This document shows positions 6,439-13,166 of a stretch of 14,669 bases of DNA, piece after piece. The position numbers and the translations under genes are program-made. How positions within the stretch are numbered: position 1 is the first letter of the stretch; each line of letters starts with the position of its first letter. Location: NCBI GenBank assembly GCA_023301395.1, contig JALZUY010000120.1:1-14669 (forward strand), written 5' to 3'. This DNA is from Nonlabens sp. (GTDB taxonomy: Bacteria > Bacteroidota > Bacteroidia > Flavobacteriales > Flavobacteriaceae). A model generated the notes under the pieces. The model searched no databases. It was not told the origin of the DNA and worked only from the letters and a program-made list of their open reading frames with translations.

Positions 6439-6551
6439 GGTTGAAAAGAGATGAATTTTATAATCAATAATTGCTACTACTTTTTTAAAAGTAAAATAGA
6501 AATTCCGTTTTATATAGATATTACTAGAGTAATAGGAAATGGTTTTAAATA

Positions 6552-6722
6552 CTAAACACTCGCTCGAGAAGTATTTTCAATAAGTGGAGAAGTGTTTTCA
6601 AAAATTTGAACAGCCTGCTCTGTATCTAATGTTTTATTAATAAGTAAAATCACTAGAATTATTCCCACTAGAAAAATCCCTATGAATAAGATGGTCGTTT
6701 TAAGTGGCTTTCTAGTTTCCAT
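6552..6722 (-). CDS. Possible 56-residue single-pass membrane protein
   Basis: The predicted peptide begins METRKPLK and has one strongly hydrophobic segment (about residues 9-28, FIGIFLVGIILVILLI core). A short polar tail rich in Glu, Thr and Asn follows. The frame is open further upstream to an ATG at 6764, but that codon would lie inside the TAACTTTG promoter box. The ATG at 6722, about 40 bases past the box, is therefore the better start. I recognise no family. A basic N-terminus, a clean hydrophobic span and a matching promoter argue for a real gene, but it is short and borders the candidate origin. Confidence 0.45.
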   Translation of the reverse strand: METRKPLKTTILFIGIFLVGIILVILLINKTLDTEQAVQIFENTSPLIENTSRASV

Positions 6723-6761
6723 TATTGAAGTTATATTAATCAATAGACGACTAACATTTAA

Positions 6762-6769
6762 CAAAGTTA
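6762..6769 (-). promoter_or_regulatory. -7 box for the small membrane protein gene
   Basis: The minus strand reads TAACTTTG, an exact TAnnTTTG match and identical to the box in front of rnr. Confidence 0.45.
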
Positions 6770-6862
6770 CAGTTTTTCCTTAATTATTTGTTAATTACAT
6801 AGTATCAAATCGTTAAGAATCAAAGTATAAACCATTTAAAATTTCTCAGAGATTTAAAAGAT

Positions 6863-6870
6863 TAACTTTG
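6863..6870 (+). promoter_or_regulatory. -7 box for rnr
   Basis: TAACTTTG is an exact TAnnTTTG box ending 19 bases before the rnr ATG, giving a leader of roughly 14 bases. The -33 region is not convincing. Confidence 0.55.
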
Positions 6871-6889
6871 TAGAAGTATAAAATAGAAT

Positions 6890-9088
6890 ATGAAGAAGAA
6901 GAAAAGTGGAAGCATAAAATCAAAGTTTCCTAACCTCACTCAGTCCATACTGAATGTATTAAAACAAGAATCTAATAAGGATTTTAACTATAAACAGATT
7001 TGTGCAAAATTGTCTATTACAGACTCTAGTGGACGTAATCAAGTTATAAAAAAATTACACCAGTTAAAATCAAAAGGTCAAATAGAAGAACTAGATCGTG
7101 GTAAATTTAAAATTATAAAAGCCATCGATTATTATACAGGAAGAATTGATATAAGTACTCGTGGAACTGGTTATGTAATTACTGAAGAGTTACAAGAAGA
7201 TATAATGATACCGCGTCGTTCACTAGGTCAAGCCTTAAATGGTGATCAAGTAGAAGTGTATGTTTATCATAGACGTAGAGGACAACAACCTGAAGGTGAA
7301 ATTACTAAAATAATAGAACGTAAAAAAACTGAATTTGTAGGTGTTATTCAGGTTCTTGAAAAATTTGCTTTTGTAAATGTTACTGATCCTAAAATACCAA
7401 CAGATTTTTTTATTCCAGGTCGTGAGATTAATGGAGCAAAAGATGGACAAGTTGTCCTTATTGAATTTGTAGAATGGAATGATAAACAAGATTCACCTAA
7501 TGGTAGAGTAAAAGCCGTTCTAGGTGAACCTGGAGAACATAATACTGAAATCCATGCCATTCTTGCACAATATGGATTACCCTATGAATTTCCTGCAGCC
7601 GTAGAAGATTATGCAAATGATCTAGATAAAAGTATCACTGCACAAGAAATAAGTAAGCGTCGCGACATGCGAGAATCACTTACTTATACTATTGATCCAG
7701 CAGATGCTAAGGATTTTGATGATGCGCTTTCTTTTGAAAAACTAGAGAACGGTCATTATGAAATAGGAATCCATATTGCAGATGTAAGTCATTACGTAAA
7801 AGAAGGAACACCACTAGATGATGAAGCATATGAACGTGCAACATCAGTATATCTTGTTGATAGAGTGGTACCTATGTTACCAGAAGTACTTTCAAATGGA
7901 GTTTGTTCCTTAAATCCACATGAAGATAAATTATGTTTCTCTTCTGTTTTTGAAATGGATGATAGTGGTAAAGTTTATAATCAATGGTTCGGTCGCACTA
8001 TAATACATTCTGACCAGCGATTTGCTTATGAAGAAGCGCAGCATATTATAGAAACTGGAAAAGGAGAAATCCCTGCAGATATATCGCTCACAAAGAAAGA
8101 TACTACAGCTCATCCTGCTATTGTAGAAGCTACTCTTACTCTAGATAGTATTGCAAAAAAGATGCGTAATGAACGTATGGTTCAAGGAGCACTCAGCTTT
8201 GATAAGACTGAAGTTAAATTCAACCTTAATGAGAATAGTGAACCAGTAGGTGTTTATTTTAAAACATCTAAGGACGCAAATAAACTTATTGAAGAATTTA
8301 TGCTACTTGCAAATAGAAAAGTAGCTGCATTTATAGGAAAAAGAGACCCTAAGCAAACTTTTATTTATCGTATCCATGATGAGCCTAATGATGAAAAATT
8401 AGGAGCACTTGCTAAGATTGTGACACGTTTTGGTCATAAACTAGATCTAAGAGATAAGAAAAATGTTTCTCAATCCTTAAATAAATTATTGAGTGATGTA
8501 AAAGGAAATAAGGAACAAAATATGGTGGATACACTAGCTATAAGGACTATGTCTAAAGCTGAGTATTCTACAAATAACATAGGTCACTATGGTCTTGCCT
8601 TTGATTATTACTCACATTTCACATCACCTATACGTCGTTATCCAGATGTTATGGTACATAGACTTTTACAACATTATCTTGATAAAGGAAAAAGTGTAAG
8701 TGAAGATCTTTATGAAGAGAAATGCCATCATTCTACAAATATGGAAATTCTAGCTACTAAAGCTGAGCGTGATTCCATAAAGTACATGCAGGTGAAGTTC
8801 ATGAAAGATCATGAAGACGAGCAGTTCTTAGGAGTTATTTCTGGTGTTACCGATTGGGGAATTTATGTGGAGATTATTTCAAATAAGTGTGAAGGAATGA
8901 TACGTCTAGGTGATCTAGACGATGATAGTTATGAGTTTGTAGAAGAAGAATTCTCTGTAATAGGCCGTAAAACTAAAAACGCTTACCGACTAGGTGATGA
9001 GGTTTATGTAAAAGTAAAAAATGCTGACTTAGTTAAGAAACATCTTGATTTCTGGATGATAGGAAGTAGAGAAGCAGTGGAGAAATAG
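6890..9088 (+). CDS. rnr: Ribonuclease R (3'-5' exoribonuclease)
   Basis: This 732-residue RNB-family exoribonuclease degrades structured RNA 3' to 5' and takes part in mRNA decay and rRNA quality control. The domain order is a Lys-rich N-terminus and winged-helix-like domain (about 15-78), two cold-shock-type OB domains (about 80-145 and 148-215), the RNB catalytic domain (about 255-600) and a C-terminal S1 domain (about 645-725). The magnesium-binding aspartates are D269, D275, D277 and D278 in TIDPADAKDFDDAL, with the same spacing as RNase II D201, D207, D209 and D210. The motif HFTSPIRRYPD near residues 580-590 is also present. Length and domains are complete. The ATG at 6890 follows a TAACTTTG box. 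The C-terminal Lys-rich tail of the E. coli enzyme is absent, as is common in Bacteroidota. Confidence 0.97.
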   Translation: MKKKKSGSIKSKFPNLTQSILNVLKQESNKDFNYKQICAKLSITDSSGRNQVIKKLHQLKSKGQIEELDRGKFKIIKAIDYYTGRIDISTRGTGYVITEELQEDIMIPRRSLGQALNGDQVEVYVYHRRRGQQPEGEITKIIERKKTEFVGVIQVLEKFAFVNVTDPKIPTDFFIPGREINGAKDGQVVLIEFVEWNDKQDSPNGRVKAVLGEPGEHNTEIHAILAQYGLPYEFPAAVEDYANDLDKSITAQEISKRRDMRESLTYTIDPADAKDFDDALSFEKLENGHYEIGIHIADVSHYVKEGTPLDDEAYERATSVYLVDRVVPMLPEVLSNGVCSLNPHEDKLCFSSVFEMDDSGKVYNQWFGRTIIHSDQRFAYEEAQHIIETGKGEIPADISLTKKDTTAHPAIVEATLTLDSIAKKMRNERMVQGALSFDKTEVKFNLNENSEPVGVYFKTSKDANKLIEEFMLLANRKVAAFIGKRDPKQTFIYRIHDEPNDEKLGALAKIVTRFGHKLDLRDKKNVSQSLNKLLSDVKGNKEQNMVDTLAIRTMSKAEYSTNNIGHYGLAFDYYSHFTSPIRRYPDVMVHRLLQHYLDKGKSVSEDLYEEKCHHSTNMEILATKAERDSIKYMQVKFMKDHEDEQFLGVISGVTDWGIYVEIISNKCEGMIRLGDLDDDSYEFVEEEFSVIGRKTKNAYRLGDEVYVKVKNADLVKKHLDFWMIGSREAVEK

Positions 9089-9146
9089 GAGTATTTTATG
9101 AATAAAAACTAAAATTTATACTACTTGTAAAAAGGAAGATACTGTC

Positions 9147-9269
9147 ATGTATCGAGTACAAATAGTACATGGAAAAGATTGGATTTTCTCTTGCAAAACC
9201 TGCACAGAAAATCACCAATCGTTGCCCGATTATAAATACGGTGGTACTTTGAAAAGTAATAGACACTAA
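9147..9269 (+). CDS. Small Cys-pair protein, possibly frameshifted at its start
   Basis: The frame from ATG 9147 gives 40 residues with a CKTC pair at C16-C19 and the ending YKYGGTLKSNRH. I recall short flavobacterial proteins with an HGKxW segment, a Cys pair and a YGGTxK end that are longer at the N-terminus. The same frame is open upstream to a TGA at 9099-9101, and its translation (TKIYTTCKKEDTV) adds another Cys. An ATG at 9098 lies one frame off: removing one A from the A5 run at 9104-9108 would join it and give a 56-residue protein. So this is either a short form from 9147, a rare ATT start, or a homopolymer indel. Three bases separate its stop from the next gene. Confidence 0.6.
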   Translation: MYRVQIVHGKDWIFSCKTCTENHQSLPDYKYGGTLKSNRH

Positions 9270-9272
9270 ATC

Positions 9273-9737
9273 ATGAAAAATCTAATATTAATACTTCTTT
9301 TGATATTCATTTCTTCTTGTAATTCCAATGCAGATAAAAAACTTAAATACAAATGGTTAGCTGGTAAGTGGCAAAGATTAGATGATAAACCAGGTAATAC
9401 AACCTTTGAAAAATGGAATATTACTATCGATGGAAAATATATAGGTCATGGATATACTCTTCGGGATTTAGATACTGTATTTAAAGAGCGATTAGTTATC
9501 AAACCAAAATCTAAACTAGCAAATAATAATAATGATCCATGGGTACTTCAAGTAATAGGAGTCAATGAGTCACCTACTATTTTTGAAATAAAAGAATCTA
9601 CCGATTATAGTTTTACAGCTGTAAATCTTGAAAATGAATTCCCTACACATATCAATTATGCTATAGTAAACGATAGTTTGAAAGCTCAAGTATATAATGA
9701 TGAGATGTCTATATATTTTACATTCATAAAACTATAG
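9273..9737 (+). CDS. DUF6265-like lipoprotein
   Basis: A 154-residue protein carries a lipoprotein signal (hydrophobic 3-13, lipobox ISSC with C16), so it should be membrane-anchored on the envelope. The mature part opens with KWLAGKWQRLDDKPGNTTFEKW, which resembles the start of the DUF6265 family (small beta-rich proteins of unknown function). The alternating polar/hydrophobic pattern to the end fits a beta-barrel or lipocalin-like fold, which is inference. It is probably read through from rnr and the small Cys-pair gene, whose stop lies 3 bases upstream. A hairpin follows about 20 bases after its stop. Confidence 0.75.
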   Translation: MKNLILILLLIFISSCNSNADKKLKYKWLAGKWQRLDDKPGNTTFEKWNITIDGKYIGHGYTLRDLDTVFKERLVIKPKSKLANNNNDPWVLQVIGVNESPTIFEIKESTDYSFTAVNLENEFPTHINYAIVNDSLKAQVYNDEMSIYFTFIKL

Positions 9738-9757
9738 ATAGTTAAAAGTACTTTTTA

Positions 9758-9785
9758 TGTATGTCAATTTTTAGAGTGACATACA
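9758..9785 (+). terminator. Hairpin after the lipoprotein gene, possible terminator
   Basis: A perfect 9-bp stem (TGTATGTCA with TGACATACA) encloses a 10-base loop 20 bases after the stop codon. It has no downstream T tract, so it would be a weak or factor-dependent terminator, or an operator. Confidence 0.4.
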
Positions 9786-9895
9786 ATATATACCACTTCA
9801 ATAGTTGTTTTGTAATAAAGATAAATTCTTAATTATATAACTATTTACTTAGAAGTTAAGTAGTTAAAATATTTTGTACTTATAACTTATTACAT

Positions 9896-9925
9896 TTTGT
9901 AATATAAATTATATAGTTATATTTG
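9896..9925 (+). promoter_or_regulatory. Bacteroidota-type promoter of the T9SS cargo gene
   Basis: TTTG (9896-9899) is followed after 18 bases by TATATTTG (9918-9925). This is the best match in the window to the two-part Bacteroidota promoter TTTG-N(about 19)-TAnnTTTG. The implied start near 9930 gives a leader of roughly 95 bases. Two further ATTTTGTA-like stretches lie upstream in very AT-rich DNA. Confidence 0.65.
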
Positions 9926-9950
9926 GTTAACCAAACTGGTGAACCAGTTT
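9922..9950. promoter_or_regulatory. Paired palindromic operators over the promoter start
   Basis: Two dyads overlap head to tail. TTTGGTTAACCAAA (9922-9935) is a perfect 14-bp palindrome, and AAACTGGTGAACCAGTTT (9933-9950) has perfect 8-bp arms. Their cores TGGTTAACCA and TGGTGAACCA differ by one base and their centres are 13 bp apart. They cover the -7 box edge and the expected start site, the place for a repressor. Confidence 0.55.
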
Positions 9951-10027
9951 TAATTATTTAAAGTTATGATAATGAGTGTTTTCAATAAATTTAAATAGCA
10001 CTCTTTAGAAAAATTAAAAAAAAAATT

Positions 10028-11032
10028 ATGAAAACAAAATTACTTTTTACAAAACAAGGATTTAAAACACTTACTGCTTTAGCAGCGTTCTGTTTATGTT
10101 TTAATTTCGGTTCAAGTCAGAATCTTATACAAAATCCTACTTGTGATCTTCACGGAACAGCTATGGGAAGCACAAGTGATAACGCAGATTCTTATGATAT
10201 GACGCCTAGTGATAACATATTAGATGAAACTGGTGCAACAATACCTAGTCCTTATCAGGCAGTATGGGATAACGATGCTCTTGAAGACTGGTTAGAAATT
10301 CAATATTTAGGAGCAGCTGGTAGCTTAGATGAGCAGCCAGGTTCTACAGGTAATGGAAATAATTCAACAAGAGGAGTAAAATTACTTGATGATGGTAATC
10401 CAGATTTAAACATAGCTGGAAATACTTCTGGTAACTTATGTTCTCGTCGTATTTACCAGAGAGTAAATGGACTTACTGTAGGTGTACAATATACTTTTTC
10501 TGTTGAAGTGCGTTCTGAAGCGACAGGAACTCCAGTAGAAATGTATATTTTAAATACTGAAATTGCTGATGAAGTTGGTATCAATACAAATGGAAGTTCT
10601 GATACAGCTGTAGATGGATTCTTAAATTATACTAATACCGCATTGAATGTATGGGAAACAGCTACTTTTTCTTTTACTGCAAGTGATACTTTTGCAGTAG
10701 TTTATCTTAGATCTTTAAACACTATTAATGAGATGGATGAGGTATTTTTTGATAATTTTTCTCTAGTTTCATCTACTGCATCTGTAAATGACTTTTCTAT
10801 TTCAAACATTAAATTATTTCCTAATCCTGCTAAGGATATCTTAACTATCCAAACTACTAATGGAATTAAAATTGCATCTGTAGAGGTATTTGATATTTTA
10901 GGAAAGCAAATCATTAAATCAGAATTACAAAACAACACTTTAAACGTTTCTGAATTAACACAAGGAATGTATATCGTTAAAATGATTTCTGAAGAAGGAA
11001 ATTCAATATCTCAAAAAGTAGTTATTGAGTAG
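10028..11032 (+). CDS. Secreted T9SS type A cargo protein with beta-sandwich domain
   Basis: This 334-residue protein has a signal peptide (cleavage near 30-31, after FNFGSS). A central region (about 32-250) opens with NLIQNPTCDLHG and includes YQRVNGLTVGVQYTFSVEVR and EVFFDNFSLV, the pattern of carbohydrate-binding-module-like jelly-roll domains. A T9SS type A sorting domain covers about 258-334: LFPNP at 263-267, then GKQI, GMYIVK and a terminal QKVVIE. It should cross the outer membrane by type IX secretion and stay on the surface or be released. No catalytic domain is visible; a sugar- or polymer-binding role is inference. It stands alone between its own promoter with paired operators and a strong terminator, so it is a separately regulated single gene. 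Confidence 0.9.
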   Translation: MKTKLLFTKQGFKTLTALAAFCLCFNFGSSQNLIQNPTCDLHGTAMGSTSDNADSYDMTPSDNILDETGATIPSPYQAVWDNDALEDWLEIQYLGAAGSLDEQPGSTGNGNNSTRGVKLLDDGNPDLNIAGNTSGNLCSRRIYQRVNGLTVGVQYTFSVEVRSEATGTPVEMYILNTEIADEVGINTNGSSDTAVDGFLNYTNTALNVWETATFSFTASDTFAVVYLRSLNTINEMDEVFFDNFSLVSSTASVNDFSISNIKLFPNPAKDILTIQTTNGIKIASVEVFDILGKQIIKSELQNNTLNVSELTQGMYIVKMISEEGNSISQKVVIE

Positions 11033-11054
11033 TTGAACATTTTCACATAAACTG

Positions 11055-11089
11055 AAAAGCCTTTTAGATTTAATCTAAAAGGCTTTTTT
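11055..11089 (+). terminator. Rho-independent terminator of the T9SS cargo gene
   Basis: AAAAGCCTTTTAGA pairs with TCTAAAAGGCTTTT across a short AT-rich loop, followed by T residues, 22 bases after the stop codon. Confidence 0.9.
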
Positions 11090-11479
11090 CTGTTTACAGC
11101 TGTAATCTTACAAGAATTAAATATTCACTAAGCAGCTTACAAGAATGTACTGTATCAGTAGTAAAAAACTAATGTTGTTTATATAAAGAATCAATAAGCT
11201 CTATGGAATTATTAATCATCATATGAGTCTTAGATGTAATAATTGTTATTTAATCGATATTATAATTATTTTATCGATAATATACTTTTACAAGTAGTCT
11301 ATTTCATTGATGTTCCTAAACATAAAGATATTTGTACTCGATTTCATAATTGGTTTTAGATTTTAAAAAAATGTATTTACATTTTTCCCTCGGAAAAAGT
11401 AGTACAGTTAAATAATGTTACTGTTATTCCCTAAATATCAGTACATTATTTACAAAAGAGTAAGTTTTTTGGTTAGTGT
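11090..11479 (+). other. Gene-free stretch with hairpins, possible small RNA
   Basis: No credible coding frame is seen on either strand. The stretch holds two ATCGAT-centred sites 19 bp apart (11254-11259 and 11273-11278, the latter within the palindrome TTATCGATAA). It also holds two hairpins sharing one arm: AAAAATGTA-TT-TACATTTTT (11367-11386) and TTTTTCC-CTC-GGAAAAA (11382-11398). They cannot form together. A strong terminator follows, so an untranslated transcript may arise here. I see no match to a known RNA family and no exact TAnnTTTG box. Confidence 0.35.
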
Positions 11480-11517
11480 AAAAGGTAGTTTGTCTTTATG
11501 ATGAACTACCTTTTTTT
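11480..11517 (+). terminator. Orphan rho-independent terminator
   Basis: A perfect 11-bp stem (AAAAGGTAGTT with AACTACCTTTT) with a 13-base loop is followed directly by more T residues. It lies about 50 bases before the next gene and about 390 bases after the previous terminator, with no gene between. Confidence 0.85.
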
Positions 11518-11531
11518 ATAACACTGTAACA

Positions 11532-11549
11532 ATGATTACTTTTAATCAT
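11532..11549. promoter_or_regulatory. Dyad upstream of the GIN-domain gene
   Basis: ATGATTA-CTTT-TAATCAT has perfect 7-bp arms and ends 19 bases before the start codon. It could be an operator. The spacing does not match FNR sites (TTGAT-N4-ATCAA). Confidence 0.35.
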
Positions 11550-11568
11550 CTTTATAAAAAGACATCAT

Positions 11569-12246
11569 ATGAAAATCACGACATTATTTATCGCCCTATT
11601 TATTTCCGTAATCGGTTTTGCACAAAATCCTCGTGAGATAGAATTAGGAAAATTTGATACTATAAAAGTTTATGATTTAATAACTGTAAATCTGGTGAAA
11701 TCTGACGAGAATAAAATTATCATATCAGGACAGGATGCAAGTGATGTGGAGTTTGTCAATAAAAATGGTACACTTAAAGTACGTATGGATTTTGATAAAC
11801 AATTTGATGGGACTGAAACTTTTGTTCAGGTGCACTATACTGATTTAAAAACTATAGATGGTAATGAAGGAGCTTACATCACCTCAAACGAGCTCATTGA
11901 ACAGCCACAATTAGAAATAAGAGTACAAGAAGGTGCGCGTGTTAAGGCTGGTGTTATGGTAGAATACCTGGAATTAAAAGCAGTCACTGGTGGAATAACT
12001 GAAATAAGCGGTACTGTAGATCAACAAAATATATCAGTAAATTCTGGTGGTATAGTAGAGAACATTGAGTTAAAATCTAAACGTACTAAAGTAAAAGTAA
12101 GAGCTGGCGGCGAAGTAGAAATATATGCTATGGACGCTGTAGATATCAATATTCAAGCAGGTGGCGATGTTGTTGTCTTTGGTAATCCACAAAAAGTGAG
12201 TAAGAAGACCTTTGCTGGTGGTCGTATTGATATTAGAAATGAGTAG
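11569..12246 (+). CDS. Head GIN domain (DUF2807) exported protein
   Basis: This 225-residue protein has a signal peptide (MKITTLFIALFISVIGFA, cleavage near residue 18). The rest is a GIN domain (DUF2807), a repetitive right-handed beta-solenoid-like region. It shows a KFDTIKVYDLITVNLVKSDENKI entry and later Gly-Gly turns (SGGIVENIEL, RAGGEVEIYAM, QAGGDVVVFGNP, FAGGRIDIRN). These proteins are common exported envelope proteins in Bacteroidota with no assigned activity. It sits alone: a terminator and a dyad lie upstream, and the next gene has its own promoter box. No lipobox Cys is present. Confidence 0.9.
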   Translation: MKITTLFIALFISVIGFAQNPREIELGKFDTIKVYDLITVNLVKSDENKIIISGQDASDVEFVNKNGTLKVRMDFDKQFDGTETFVQVHYTDLKTIDGNEGAYITSNELIEQPQLEIRVQEGARVKAGVMVEYLELKAVTGGITEISGTVDQQNISVNSGGIVENIELKSKRTKVKVRAGGEVEIYAMDAVDINIQAGGDVVVFGNPQKVSKKTFAGGRIDIRNE

Positions 12247-12276
12247 ATTTTAAAAGTTGTGATGTTGTCGTATTTC

Positions 12277-12290
12277 GCTTTCGCGAAAGC
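12277..12290. repeat. Perfect GCTTTCGCGAAAGC palindrome (intergenic)
   Basis: A perfect 14-bp palindrome 30 bases after the GIN-domain gene, identical to 5491-5504. No T tract follows, so a terminator role is doubtful. Confidence 0.9.
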
Positions 12291-12339
12291 AATTCTATAA
12301 TCATCACTCCAGCCTGCAAGAAAACCCAACATTAATTTT

Positions 12340-12347
12340 TACCTTTG
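12340..12347 (+). promoter_or_regulatory. -7 box for the LysE-family gene
   Basis: TACCTTTG is an exact TAnnTTTG box ending 19 bases before the ATG at 12367, the same spacing as for rnr. Confidence 0.55.
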
Positions 12348-12366
12348 AGCTATAACCATTGTTTCT

Positions 12367-13101
12367 ATGCTCGAAGACATTCTTAGTGCAATTCCGCTGG
12401 GATTTTTAATGGCCTTTCTTATAGGACCAGTTTTCTTTGCATTACTAGAAACTAGTGTGATAAAAGGGTTTAGAGCTGCAGTTGCCCTAGATATAGGAGT
12501 TATTCTAGCAGACATTGTTTTCCTGCTCGCAGCATATTTCATGACTTCTTTCATTCTTGAGAAGTTAAAAGATGATCCAGGACTATTTATTTTTGGAGGT
12601 TCTATACTCGCTATTTATGGAATTGTCTCCTTTGTAAGTACCAAGAGAAATTACCTCAAAGAAATAGATCGCAAAGTGATCGCAGTAAACAAGAACAATT
12701 ATATAGCTCTATTTTTTAAAGGCTTTCTTCTTAATTTTATCAATATAGGCGTATTAGGATTTTGGCTAGGATTGATCCTAGTCTTTAGTCCTCAACTGGA
12801 GAACGATTCAAATAGAATTATAACCTTCTTTACCGCTGTATTAGTCACTTACTTTATAGTTGATCTTTGTAAAATAGTCCTTGCCAAAAGTCTCAACCGT
12901 TACCTCACACCACACCGTATTTATCTTTTAAAAATGCTTATCGCTATTATTATGATGATTAGTGGAGCAGTACTCATCTTTAAAGGTGCTTTTCCTGAGG
13001 TTACTAATCAGGTAGAAGAACAACTGCTCTTAATACCCGAACCTATCTCACCAGAATTGGAAGGTGTTGAAAATCTTCCTATTATGAAGGATACTTTATA
13101 A
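12367..13101 (+). CDS. LysE/RhtB family amino-acid exporter
   Basis: The protein is a 244-residue inner-membrane protein with about six hydrophobic segments. It opens with AIPLGFLMAFLIGPVFFALL, the first-segment motif of LysE/RhtB exporters (Gly-Pro and a small-residue face). It continues with GFRAAVALDIGVILADIVF, a typical second-segment pattern. A further helix pair lies around 115-150 (GFLLNFINIGVLGFWLGL). The last roughly 30 residues are a hydrophilic acidic tail, somewhat longer than usual. Family members export amino acids or similar metabolites; the substrate cannot be read from the sequence. It appears to be a single-gene unit with its own TACCTTTG promoter. Confidence 0.88.
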   Translation: MLEDILSAIPLGFLMAFLIGPVFFALLETSVIKGFRAAVALDIGVILADIVFLLAAYFMTSFILEKLKDDPGLFIFGGSILAIYGIVSFVSTKRNYLKEIDRKVIAVNKNNYIALFFKGFLLNFINIGVLGFWLGLILVFSPQLENDSNRIITFFTAVLVTYFIVDLCKIVLAKSLNRYLTPHRIYLLKMLIAIIMMISGAVLIFKGAFPEVTNQVEEQLLLIPEPISPELEGVENLPIMKDTL

Positions 13102-13117
13102 ATTTTAGCACTTAAAC

Positions 13118-13146
13118 TTTGTTAGTCCATTTTTTTTTCAAGTTTG
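13118..13146 (+). promoter_or_regulatory. Possible promoter of the large lipoprotein gene
   Basis: TTTG (13118-13121) is followed after 17 bases by CAAGTTTG (13139-13146), one mismatch from TAnnTTTG, ending 20 bases before the ATG. The spacing agrees with the other -7 boxes in the window. Confidence 0.4.
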
Positions 13147-13166
13147 TAATCTAATTCAATCAAACC

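Larger units (their letters stand above)
5969..6551. other. Candidate chromosomal replication origin (oriC)
   Basis: This AT-rich, gene-free stretch of nearly 600 bases lies between leftward rpiB and rightward rnr. It holds two exact TTATNCACA DnaA boxes (6228-6236 and 6430-6438) and two one-mismatch boxes (TGTGTACAA at 6293-6301 and CTATTCACA at 6359-6367). It also has two perfect 12-bp palindromes (GTTGATATCAAC 6040-6051 and GTTGTTAACAAC 6216-6227) and a 50-base block with only four G/C bases (6381-6430) beside the perfect TTATCCACA box. To its right every substantial gene reads rightward; most genes to its left as far as 2286 read leftward. These are standard origin features. The call is inference without a genome-wide skew. 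Confidence 0.5.

Noticed and set aside
6723..6764. Longer N-terminus of the small membrane protein starting at 6764
   Set aside because: The start codon would lie within the TAACTTTG promoter box, and the extra residues do not look like a signal or cytoplasmic lead.
7235..8113. Open frames antisense to rnr (7235-7489, 7348-7560, 7931-8113)
   Set aside because: They lie fully inside a well-supported RNase R gene and encode low-complexity peptides.
11213..11394. Short frames of 18-24 codons in the 11.1-11.5 kb gap
   Set aside because: They are too short, Ile-rich and without start signals. Random AT-rich DNA explains them.
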